NCBI GenBank assembly: GCA_937926195.1
Contig: CALEXZ010000054.1
Span: 1 to 7,221, forward strand
DNA from: an uncultured Actinomyces sp.
GTDB lineage: Bacteria > Actinomycetota > Actinomycetes > Actinomycetales > Actinomycetaceae
Length of the DNA: 7,221 nt
Reading direction: 5' to 3'
The translations under genes were made by a program, and so were the position numbers. Of this stretch, positions 1 to 5,326 are shown piece by piece (position 1 is the stretch's first letter; every line of letters begins with the position of its first letter). The notes beneath the pieces were generated by a model. It was not told where the DNA came from and ran no database searches. It was given only the letters and a program-made list of their open reading frames with translations.

Positions 1-863
1 CCCACCACCTGCTCGTCGAGGGCACCGAGGTGCGCGGCGTCGTCGTCTCCCGCCTACGCGAGGACGACCCCTGGAACCGCACCGGCACGTCCGTGGCCAC
101 TGGACGGCAGAACGTCGAGGAGCTGCTGGGGGTCATGGGCGTGAGCGGGGTCGACGTCCACGACGGCGACGACCGCGGCTTCGAGGCCTACGACGGTGAC
201 AGCGAGGCCTCCCGCTTCATCGTCGAGGAGGCCATGGCCGACGACGACCGGCCCCTGTACGTCGTCGCCGGAGGAGGGCTCAGCGAGGTCGCCCGCGCGC
301 TGGCGGCCGAGCCCGCCATCGCCGAGCGCATGGTCCTCGTCTGGATCGGCGGCTCCGAGCACGCCGGCCGCGCCTGGGTCCCCGACGGGGCGAGCACCCT
401 GGAGTACAACACGGCCATCGACGTGCCCGCGGCCATGTACGTCCTCAACGACACCGACGTGCGCCTGTGGCAGGTGCCCCGGGACGTCTACCGCTCCAGC
501 CAGGTGCCCTTCACCGTCATCCGCAGCGGGTGCCGCCGGGCCGGGGCCCTGGGCGAGTACCTGCTCGGCAGGCTCACCCTCGTGCGCCAGATGCTCGCCC
601 CCGTCGTCGGGCACGCCGGTGCCACCTACGTGCTCGGGGACCAGCCTCTCGTGCTCCTGTCGAGCCTGCAGACCACCTTCGAGCCCGACACCGCCTCCTC
701 GGCCTACGACCTCGTCCCCCGGGTCGCCCTGGCCGCCGACGGCACCTACCGCTACCCGCAGGACACGCGCTCCATGCGCCTGTACACGCGCGTCGACAAC
801 GCCATTCTCTTCGACGACATGTTCGCCTCCTTCGAGGCCCTGAGCACCTGGCTCGAGGCCTAG
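1..863 (+). CDS. Nucleoside hydrolase family protein, 3' part (N-terminus outside window)
   Basis: Probable hydrolase of N-ribosidic bonds in nucleosides (inosine-uridine hydrolase superfamily), cytoplasmic. The reading frame is open from base 3, reading HHLLVEGTEVRGVVVSRL. Internal GTG and ATG codons near the left edge are therefore unlikely to be the true start, and the N-terminal Asp-rich metal-binding motif of the family must lie upstream. Visible family landmarks, numbered from the GTG at base 30: a strand-turn YVVAGGGLSEVARAL (about 77-91), matching the 'GPLTNLA' region; MVLVWIGGS (101-109), matching the 'MGG' strand; and EYNTAIDVPAA (125-135), the counterpart of 'EFN-DPEAA'. A late GDQPL (203-207) probably aligns with the usual HDPL metal/catalytic motif, which would mean Gly in place of His. 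The C-terminus (RVDNAILFDDMFASFEAL) fits the family's closing helix. The gene converges on the transporter operon and need not be related to it. Family assignment is fairly secure; the substrate is unknown. Confidence 0.72.
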   Translation, partial: HHLLVEGTEVRGVVVSRLREDDPWNRTGTSVATGRQNVEELLGVMGVSGVDVHDGDDRGFEAYDGDSEASRFIVEEAMADDDRPLYVVAGGGLSEVARALAAEPAIAERMVLVWIGGSEHAGRAWVPDGASTLEYNTAIDVPAAMYVLNDTDVRLWQVPRDVYRSSQVPFTVIRSGCRRAGALGEYLLGRLTLVRQMLAPVVGHAGATYVLGDQPLVLLSSLQTTFEPDTASSAYDLVPRVALAADGTYRYPQDTRSMRLYTRVDNAILFDDMFASFEALSTWLEA

Positions 864-870
864 GAGTAAG

Positions 871-913
871 GCCCTCGGGCCGACACGGATCCCACCCGTG
901 CCGGCCCGGGGGC
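871..913. terminator. Bidirectional terminator-like hairpin between convergent genes
   Basis: Arms 871-888 and 896-913 pair over 18 positions, with one A-C mismatch (883/901) and one T-G wobble (875/909, on the + strand), around a 7-nt loop (889-895). It starts 8 nt after the stop of the nucleoside hydrolase gene and lies 9 nt beyond the stop of the last permease gene, so it could end transcripts from both sides. There is no T-tract on either strand. This is common for high-GC actinobacterial terminators but leaves the function inferred. Confidence 0.6.
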
Positions 914-921
914 TGCGCGGC

Positions 922-1755
922 TCACTTGCCGATGCCCGCTGTCAGGCCGGCCACCATCTGCCTGCGACCGAAGGTGTAGGCGACGATGAGGGGCAGGGCG
1001 CTGAGCACGACGGCGGCGAGGATCGCCGGGGTGTCGGAGCTGAAGGAGCCCTGGAAGCTCCACAGTGACAGCGGCAGCACGCGCCGGTCGGCGCTCTGGG
1101 TGAGCACGAGCGGGAACAGGAAGCCGTTCCACACGTTGAGGGCGTCGTAGATGCCGACGGTCACGAGCGCCGGCTTGGACAACGGCGCGGCCAGGCGCCA
1201 CATCATCTGCCAGTCGCTCGCCCCGTCGACCTTCATCGACTCGAAGAGCTCCTGGGGGACATCACGCAGGAAGTTCGTGAGGATGAGGACCGAGATCGGG
1301 ATGGCGAAGGCGATGGAGGGCAGGATGATGGCCCAGAGCGTGTCGTACAGGCCCAGCTCAACGATGAGGTAGTAGACCGGCACGATCGTCGCCTGGATCG
1401 GGATCGCGACCCCCAGGAGGAACATCGAGAAGACGCGGCTCGAGAAGCGCGTGCGGCTGCGCACGATGACGTACGAGGCCATGAAGGAGATGATGAGGAC
1501 CACCGCGACGGCGGCCCCCGTCACAAGGACCGAGTTGGCAAAGTACATCCAGAAGTCGTTCTCGAAGACGGTGACGTAGGCGCGCAGCGTCGGGTTGCCC
1601 GGCAGGGCGAGCGGGTTCTCGACGTAGTAGTCCGCCTGCGTCCTCAGCGACGTGACGACGATGTAGTAGATCGGCACGATCGCGACGAGGAGCCACAGCC
1701 AGCCGAGGAGCCCGCCCAGGACGTTGGGGCGTCGGCCTCCCTTCTTCCTGAGCAT
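922..1755 (-). CDS. Carbohydrate ABC transporter permease, MalG/AraQ-like (CUT1)
   Basis: Second membrane subunit of a binding-protein-dependent sugar importer, 277 aa, the usual length for this family. Six hydrophobic segments are visible at roughly 13-36, 72-96, 106-131, 139-161, 192-215 and 241-262. The cytoplasmic EAA loop that docks the ATPase lies at about 169-195: E172 followed by KVDGAS (175-180) and LAAPLSKPAL (188-197). Here the canonical EAA reads ESM. The C-terminal MVAGLTAGIGK is typical of MalG-type permeases. The frame stays open upstream to about 2412, but ATG 1755 is chosen because a purine-rich GGAAGGGG (1763-1770) sits 7 nt before it and MLRKKGG gives the normal short cytoplasmic N-terminus. 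The start codon shares its A with the stop of the preceding permease (1-nt overlap), so translation is probably coupled. It is the last gene of the minus-strand block. Confidence 0.93.
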   Translation of the reverse strand: MLRKKGGRRPNVLGGLLGWLWLLVAIVPIYYIVVTSLRTQADYYVENPLALPGNPTLRAYVTVFENDFWMYFANSVLVTGAAVAVVLIISFMASYVIVRSRTRFSSRVFSMFLLGVAIPIQATIVPVYYLIVELGLYDTLWAIILPSIAFAIPISVLILTNFLRDVPQELFESMKVDGASDWQMMWRLAAPLSKPALVTVGIYDALNVWNGFLFPLVLTQSADRRVLPLSLWSFQGSFSSDTPAILAAVVLSALPLIVAYTFGRRQMVAGLTAGIGK

Positions 1756-2657
1756 CAGTTCGCCCCTTCCATCGTCGACTCCATCTTCGTGGAGCCTGAG
1801 AGCCTGTTGAGCAGGTAGGAGATCGTCAGCCCCACGACCACGAGCATGACGCCGAGCACGGCGGCACCGCCCATGTTGTAGGAGCGGAACCCGGTGAGGT
1901 ACATGTCGAGGGCGAGCACACGGGTGGCGTTGCCCGGGCCTCCGGCGGTCATGACGAAGATGAGGTCGAAGTAGGTCAGTGACCCCACGATCATGAGCGT
2001 CGAGGAGGTGACGATCGTGTTGCGCAGCTGCGGCAGGGTGATGTACCAGAAGGTCTGCCACCGGTTGGCGCCGTCGATCATGGCGGCCTCGTTGACGGAG
2101 ACGGGGATCTGGCGGGTGGCGCCCTGGTAGAGCAGCGAGTGGAACGGCACGAAGCACCAGGCGATGACGAACATGACCGTGTAGAAGGCGAGCGTCGGGT
2201 TGCCGAGGAAGTCCTGCGAGAGGACGTCCAGGCCCAGCGCCCGGGACATACCGAAGTTCGGGTCCAGCAGCGCGTTGAAGGCGATACCGACCGCGGTGGC
2301 CGAGAACAGCAGGGGCAGGAAGTACAGGACGGACAGGACGTTGCGGTACGTCTGCCTGCCCGCCATGAAGACGCCCAGCAGCAGCGAGACCGGCGTCTGG
2401 ATGAGCCAGCACAGCAGGGTCATTGCGAGCGTGAGCACGATGCCGTGCTGGGTGACGTCATTGCCCAGCATCGCCTTCCAGTTGTCCAGCCCGGCGAAGG
2501 CGGGCGTCCCCAGCCCGTCCCAGCGCATGAAGGACAGGACGAAGACCCCGACGAGGGGGACGAGGGCGAAGACGCCGAAGAAGGCAAGCGCGGGCGCCGC
2601 GATCCACGGGCTGGGGCCCGTGCGCAGCCTCGCAGCCCTCGTGGAGGTCGCGCTCAT
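1755..2657 (-). CDS. Carbohydrate ABC transporter permease, MalF/UgpA-like (CUT1)
   Basis: First membrane subunit of the importer, 300 aa. An N-terminal basic stretch (RAARLRTGPSPW, 7-18) precedes about six membrane segments, near 19-43, 72-99, 106-130, 155-175, 213-236 and 262-284. The ATPase-docking EAA loop is intact: E190-A191-A192, D195-G196-A197, then ITLP (206-209). The loop TAGGPGNAT (237-245) before the last segments is typical of MalF/UgpA-type proteins. ATG 2657 overlaps the stop of the binding-protein gene in an ATGA arrangement (4-nt overlap). No good Shine-Dalgarno sequence precedes it, which suggests re-initiation by ribosomes finishing the upstream gene. It would form a heterodimer with the permease encoded directly downstream. 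No ATP-binding subunit is encoded beside it. Substrate specificity cannot be read from the permease itself. Confidence 0.94.
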   Translation of the reverse strand: MSATSTRAARLRTGPSPWIAAPALAFFGVFALVPLVGVFVLSFMRWDGLGTPAFAGLDNWKAMLGNDVTQHGIVLTLAMTLLCWLIQTPVSLLLGVFMAGRQTYRNVLSVLYFLPLLFSATAVGIAFNALLDPNFGMSRALGLDVLSQDFLGNPTLAFYTVMFVIAWCFVPFHSLLYQGATRQIPVSVNEAAMIDGANRWQTFWYITLPQLRNTIVTSSTLMIVGSLTYFDLIFVMTAGGPGNATRVLALDMYLTGFRSYNMGGAAVLGVMLVVVGLTISYLLNRLSGSTKMESTMEGAN

Positions 2658-3976
2658 GACAGCGTCGCGTTCATCTTCTTGACGAACTCCTCGGGCGTGA
2701 GCTGGAGGAGGAAGATCTGGGAGAGGTTGGTGAGCAGCTCCTGCGCCTGGGCGGGCGGCAGCGCCTGGTCCCAGGACATCTGGAAGTGCCCGGCGTCCTT
2801 GGTGAGGTTGTAGCCGAAGGTGAGGTACTCCTCGAACTCGGAGCCCTTGATGGCCTCCTCGGCGTTGAGTGCACCGGGGATGAGCCCCTGCTTGACGCAG
2901 GTGGCGATGTAGGGCTGGGAGAACATCTCCTCGTTGAGGTAGGCGACGGCGGTCGTGCGGTCCGCGTCGGTGGCGGAGGCGGTCACGGACCAGAAGTTGG
3001 CGGGGTTGCCGGTGACGTTCGACGGGTCACCCTTGCCGTCGGCGACAGTCGGGAAGGTCGTGTAGCCCAGGTCCCCGGAGGAGACCATGTCCGGGGCGTC
3101 CGCGAGGAACGTGGAGTAGACCCAGGAGCCTTGCAGCACCATCGCGGCCTTGCCCGTGTGGACGAGGGCGAGGTCGGCGTTCGAGTCCGCGTCGACGCTG
3201 CCGTAGGTGTCTCCGAGGCCACCGGCCGTGACCATGTCCTGGATCTTCGTCAGGGCATCGGTGAAGGCCGGGTCGGACCAGGCGTCCGGCTCTCCGGCGA
3301 GGACCCGGTTGAAGACCTCCGGACCTCCGATGCGGTCCGTGAGGTACTGGATCCACATGAGGTAGGGCCACTGGGACGCTCCCGCCTCCGCGAAGGGGAT
3401 GTAGCCGGAGGCCTTGAGCACGGGGATGAGGTCCATGAGCTCGTCCCAGGTGGTCGGCGGCTCCATTCCGGCGGCGGCGAGCACCTTCTTGTTGTAGTAG
3501 ATGAGCACAGGCTGGGTGTTGTTGTTGGGCAGGGCGTAGACCTTGCCGTCGACCTTGCCGACCTCAAGCAGGGAGGGGATGATGCGCTCCTGCACGGCCG
3601 CTGTCAGCTCGGTGAGGTCGATGACCTGGTCGTTGCTCACGTAGTCGGCGAGCGTGCCGCCCGCCCAGCTGTAGAGCAGGGTGGGGGCGTTGCCGGCACC
3701 GACGGCGGTGCGGATCTTCTCCTTGTAGGCGTCGTTGGCGAAGACCTCGTAGGTGATCTGACCGTCCGGGTGGGCGGAGTTCCAGCGGTCGAAGGACTCA
3801 CGCATCGTCGTCTCCGAGCCGCCGGTGAGGAACCAGACGGTGGCGCCGTCACCGGAGGCACCGCCCGGCCTTCTCCCGCCTCCGCAGGCTGCGAGGGTGG
3901 CGGCGAGGCCGGTGGCGAGCAGGCCGCCGAGGGCGTGGCGACGGCTGAGCATGATGCGGCTGGTGTGCGAAGACAT
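2654..3976 (-). CDS. Extracellular solute-binding lipoprotein of a CUT1 sugar ABC transporter
   Basis: Captures the substrate outside the membrane and delivers it to the two permeases encoded just downstream; 440 aa, normal for family 1 solute-binding proteins. The N-terminus is a lipoprotein signal: basic region, hydrophobic stretch (about 15-28), lipobox LAAC with the lipidated cysteine at C31, then a Gly/Arg/Ser-rich linker to about 44. S11-R12-R13 resembles a twin-arginine motif, so export could be Sec or Tat. Family landmarks are GKVYALP (144-150), YYNKK (160-164) and GKAAMVLQGSW (275-285). ATG 3976 is preferred because AGGAGG (3987-3992) lies 10 nt upstream; the internal Met9 has no such site. 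The gene follows a 276-nt non-coding gap and is probably the first gene of a transcript with the permeases. Linkage to xylA, xylB and a polyol dehydrogenase suggests a pentose, pentitol or xyloside ligand, but the protein sequence does not settle this. Confidence 0.92.
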   Translation of the reverse strand: MSSHTSRIMLSRRHALGGLLATGLAATLAACGGGRRPGGASGDGATVWFLTGGSETTMRESFDRWNSAHPDGQITYEVFANDAYKEKIRTAVGAGNAPTLLYSWAGGTLADYVSNDQVIDLTELTAAVQERIIPSLLEVGKVDGKVYALPNNNTQPVLIYYNKKVLAAAGMEPPTTWDELMDLIPVLKASGYIPFAEAGASQWPYLMWIQYLTDRIGGPEVFNRVLAGEPDAWSDPAFTDALTKIQDMVTAGGLGDTYGSVDADSNADLALVHTGKAAMVLQGSWVYSTFLADAPDMVSSGDLGYTTFPTVADGKGDPSNVTGNPANFWSVTASATDADRTTAVAYLNEEMFSQPYIATCVKQGLIPGALNAEEAIKGSEFEEYLTFGYNLTKDAGHFQMSWDQALPPAQAQELLTNLSQIFLLQLTPEEFVKKMNATLS

Positions 3977-3986
3977 GGGGTTCTCT

Positions 3987-3992
3987 CCTCCT
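3987..3992 (-). promoter_or_regulatory. Ribosome binding site of the binding-protein gene
   Basis: AGGAGG on the minus strand, 10 nt before ATG 3976. It is the strongest Shine-Dalgarno match in the cluster and decides the start over the in-frame ATG eight codons later. Confidence 0.8.
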
Positions 3993-4029
3993 GGTCAGGG
4001 CCGGGCCCGGGAACGACGACGGTGTCGAG

Positions 4030-4056
4030 CCGGCTCCAGCGACGCTGCTGAGCCGG
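4030..4056 (-). repeat. Hairpin in the leader upstream of the binding-protein gene
   Basis: CCGGCTC (4030-4036) is complementary to GAGCCGG (4050-4056), and an inner CAGC/GCTG pair (4037-4040 with 4044-4047) continues the stem around a 3-nt loop, with a 2-nt bulge at 4048-4049. If transcription begins upstream of 4056 on the minus strand, this stem sits in the mRNA leader about 40 nt before the Shine-Dalgarno sequence. It might also be a DNA-level operator, since GAGCCGGCTC (4027-4036) is itself a perfect 10-bp palindrome. Function is unknown. Confidence 0.4.
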
Positions 4057-4094
4057 TCACACGATGCTACCCATGAGAGCGGGGTGCGTACAGG

Positions 4095-4120
4095 CATTTG
4101 ACACATCCCCACAACAAATG
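4095..4120. promoter_or_regulatory. Candidate operator, inverted repeat CATTTG-N14-CAAATG
   Basis: CATTTG (4095-4100) and CAAATG (4115-4120) are exact reverse complements, 20 nt apart start to start (about two helical turns), inside an AT-rich island in otherwise GC-rich DNA. The right half also contains AACA-AA-TGTT (4114-4123), a smaller nested symmetry. The geometry suits a dimeric regulator binding one face of the helix. The protein is unknown and none is encoded in the window. Confidence 0.4.
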
Positions 4121-4143
4121 TTTTAGTCCGCGGTCGCGACTCA

Positions 4144-4160
4144 CACGCCCATAGGGCGTG
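4144..4160. promoter_or_regulatory. Candidate operator, palindrome CACGCCC-N3-GGGCGTG
   Basis: A perfect 7-bp inverted repeat with a 3-nt spacer (ATA), located in the gap before the binding-protein gene. It could be a repressor site near the promoter, or a small hairpin in a read-through transcript from the dehydrogenase gene. No T-run follows, so it is unlikely to be a terminator by itself. Confidence 0.4.
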
Positions 4161-4202
4161 AACGTAGGTGCGCGAGACAACTAAGAGCTCGCTCCGGGAC
4201 CG

Positions 4203-4224
4203 CCCCGGGCAGGCGCCCCCGGGG
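4203..4224 (-). terminator. Possible weak terminator after the dehydrogenase gene
   Basis: CCCCGGG (4203-4209) pairs with CCCGGGG (4218-4224) around an 8-nt loop. It begins 28 nt past the dehydrogenase stop on the minus strand. The stem is only 7 bp and no T-tract follows, so it may cause partial termination or nothing at all. Confidence 0.3.
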
Positions 4225-4252
4225 TGGGCGAGGGCACGAGAGGCCGGGGCGC

Positions 4253-5290
4253 TCAGCGTCCGGGGTGGACCATCGCCTTGAGCGTCGTGGGAGCCGGGGT
4301 GGCGCTCAGCGGGGTCTCGGCCTCGTCGAGCCCGTAGTGGTCGGTGGCGAGGATGTCGAGGTCGACCGTGCCGGAGGCGACCAGCTCGATGGCGGTGGGC
4401 CAGGTGTTGTTGTACCGGAAGACACCGGTGAGGCTGATCTCGTGGCTGGTGATGTAGGAGACCGGCAGGAGCATGTCGTCGTCGCCCAGGCCGATGATGA
4501 CGGCCGAGCCCCCGGCCTTGACGCGCGTGATGCCGTCGACCACCGCGGCGGTGACGCCGGTGGCGTCGAAGAAGGCGTCGAAGACCCGGCCGTCCAGCTC
4601 GGGGGCACCGGGGGCGTGGGCCTCGGTGGCACCGAGCGCGAGCACGGTGCGCCGCCGCCCCTCGACGGGGTCGGTGACGACCACCTGGCAGGCCCCGTAG
4701 GCCCGCGCCACCTGGGCGACGACGGCCCCGATGGGGCCGGCCCCGGCGACGAGGACGGTGCTGCCCACCGTCAGGTGCGCCTTGCGGGCGGCAGCGATGC
4801 CCACGCTGAGCGGCTCGAGCAGGGCCCCGGCGTCGAAGGACACGCTGTCGGGGATGGCGTGGGCAAAGTCGGCCTGGATGAGGGCGTACTCGCTGAAGCA
4901 GCCGTCGACGGGCGGGGTGGCGTAGAACTCGATGCGCGGGCACAGGTTGTACTCGCCGCGCTTGCAGAACTCGCACACACGGCAGCAGCGCTGCGGCTCG
5001 ATGGACACGCGCTGGCCCACGCGGGCCGCATCGACGTCGGAGCCGACGGCGACGACGGTCCCGGCGGCCTCGTGCCCGAGGATCATCGGCTCCTCGACGA
5101 CGAAGTCACCGATGCGCCCGTGGCGGTAGTAGTGGACGTCGGAGCCGCACACCCCCACGGACGCGATCCTCACCAGGACCTGGTCCGGGTCCGGGACGGG
5201 GACGGGGCGCTGCTGGATCTCGACGCTCCTGACGCCCGTGAGGACCTGCGCGCGCATGGTCCGGGGCAGCTGCTCGGCGGCGGTGGGCAC
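4253..5290 (-). CDS. Zinc-dependent polyol dehydrogenase (xylitol/sorbitol dehydrogenase type)
   Basis: Medium-chain NAD(P)-dependent alcohol dehydrogenase, 345 aa, full length. Catalytic zinc site: C48 (VGVCGSD), H73-E74 (GHEAAG) and E159 (LLEPLSVG). A structural zinc site is present as C103-x2-C106-x2-C109-x7-C117. The nucleotide fold is marked by GAGPIG (183-188), and D207 at the end of the second strand favours NAD over NADP. The whole pattern, with YYRHGRIGDFVVEEPMILGHE, matches the sorbitol/xylitol dehydrogenase group. Placed 36 nt after xylB, its best-fitting reaction is oxidation of xylitol (or D-arabitol) to D-xylulose, the XylB substrate. Sorbitol or L-arabinitol remain possible. 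Translation is assigned to GTG 5290, with AGGAG (5297-5301) 6 nt upstream; an in-frame ATG 11 codons later lacks such a site. It is probably co-transcribed with xylB. Confidence 0.9.
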   Translation of the reverse strand: MPTAAEQLPRTMRAQVLTGVRSVEIQQRPVPVPDPDQVLVRIASVGVCGSDVHYYRHGRIGDFVVEEPMILGHEAAGTVVAVGSDVDAARVGQRVSIEPQRCCRVCEFCKRGEYNLCPRIEFYATPPVDGCFSEYALIQADFAHAIPDSVSFDAGALLEPLSVGIAAARKAHLTVGSTVLVAGAGPIGAVVAQVARAYGACQVVVTDPVEGRRRTVLALGATEAHAPGAPELDGRVFDAFFDATGVTAAVVDGITRVKAGGSAVIIGLGDDDMLLPVSYITSHEISLTGVFRYNNTWPTAIELVASGTVDLDILATDHYGLDEAETPLSATPAPTTLKAMVHPGR

Positions 5291-5296
5291 GGGTGG

Positions 5297-5301
5297 CTCC
5301 T
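5297..5301 (-). promoter_or_regulatory. Ribosome binding site deciding the GTG start of the dehydrogenase
   Basis: AGGAG on the minus strand, 6 nt before GTG 5290. It supports the GTG start over the later in-frame ATG at 5257, which is preceded by no purine-rich motif. Confidence 0.7.
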
Positions 5302-5326
5302 GTCTGGCGGGTGGGCGGGGGCGGGC

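Larger units (their letters stand above)
3977..4252 (-). promoter_or_regulatory. 276-nt intergenic regulatory region upstream of the transporter genes
   Basis: No convincing gene lies here. The stretch separates the dehydrogenase stop (4253) from the binding-protein start (3976) and is the only long gap in the minus-strand block, so a promoter for the transporter genes is expected. It holds a leader hairpin (4030-4056), an AT-rich island of about 36% GC (4095-4127) carrying CATTTG-N14-CAAATG, a palindrome CACGCCC-ATA-GGGCGTG (4144-4160), GTCGCGAC (4133-4140), and a GC hairpin (4203-4224). Weak minus-strand promoter candidates are TAGCAT (4069-4064) as a -10 box and TTGTCT (4180-4175) as a -35 box. 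Neither has a convincing partner at standard spacing, so the exact promoter is not assigned. Confidence 0.55.

Noticed and set aside
30..32. GTG at base 30 as the start of the nucleoside hydrolase gene
   Set aside because: The frame is open to the window edge with family-like residues before the GTG, and the gene would otherwise lack its N-terminal metal-binding motif.
1756..2412. N-terminal extension of the second permease, upstream of 1755 in the same frame
   Set aside because: The extension is Arg/Pro/His-rich and unlike a permease, overlaps the other permease gene, and the ATG at 1755 has a ribosome binding site and coupled stop/start.
2786..4051. 421-codon + strand open frame over the binding-protein gene
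   Set aside because: Low-complexity shadow translation with no recognisable fold, opposite a clear solute-binding protein.
4098..4126. TTGACA on the + strand followed 17 nt later by TTTTAG, as a + strand promoter
   Set aside because: The -10 match is only 3 of 6 and there is no + strand gene downstream for several kilobases. The TTGACA is better explained as part of the AT-rich inverted-repeat element, although an antisense transcript cannot be excluded.
3849..4976. 375-codon minus strand open frame spanning the dehydrogenase, the gap and the binding-protein start
   Set aside because: Out of frame with both real genes, Arg-rich without motifs, and it would run through the regulatory gap.
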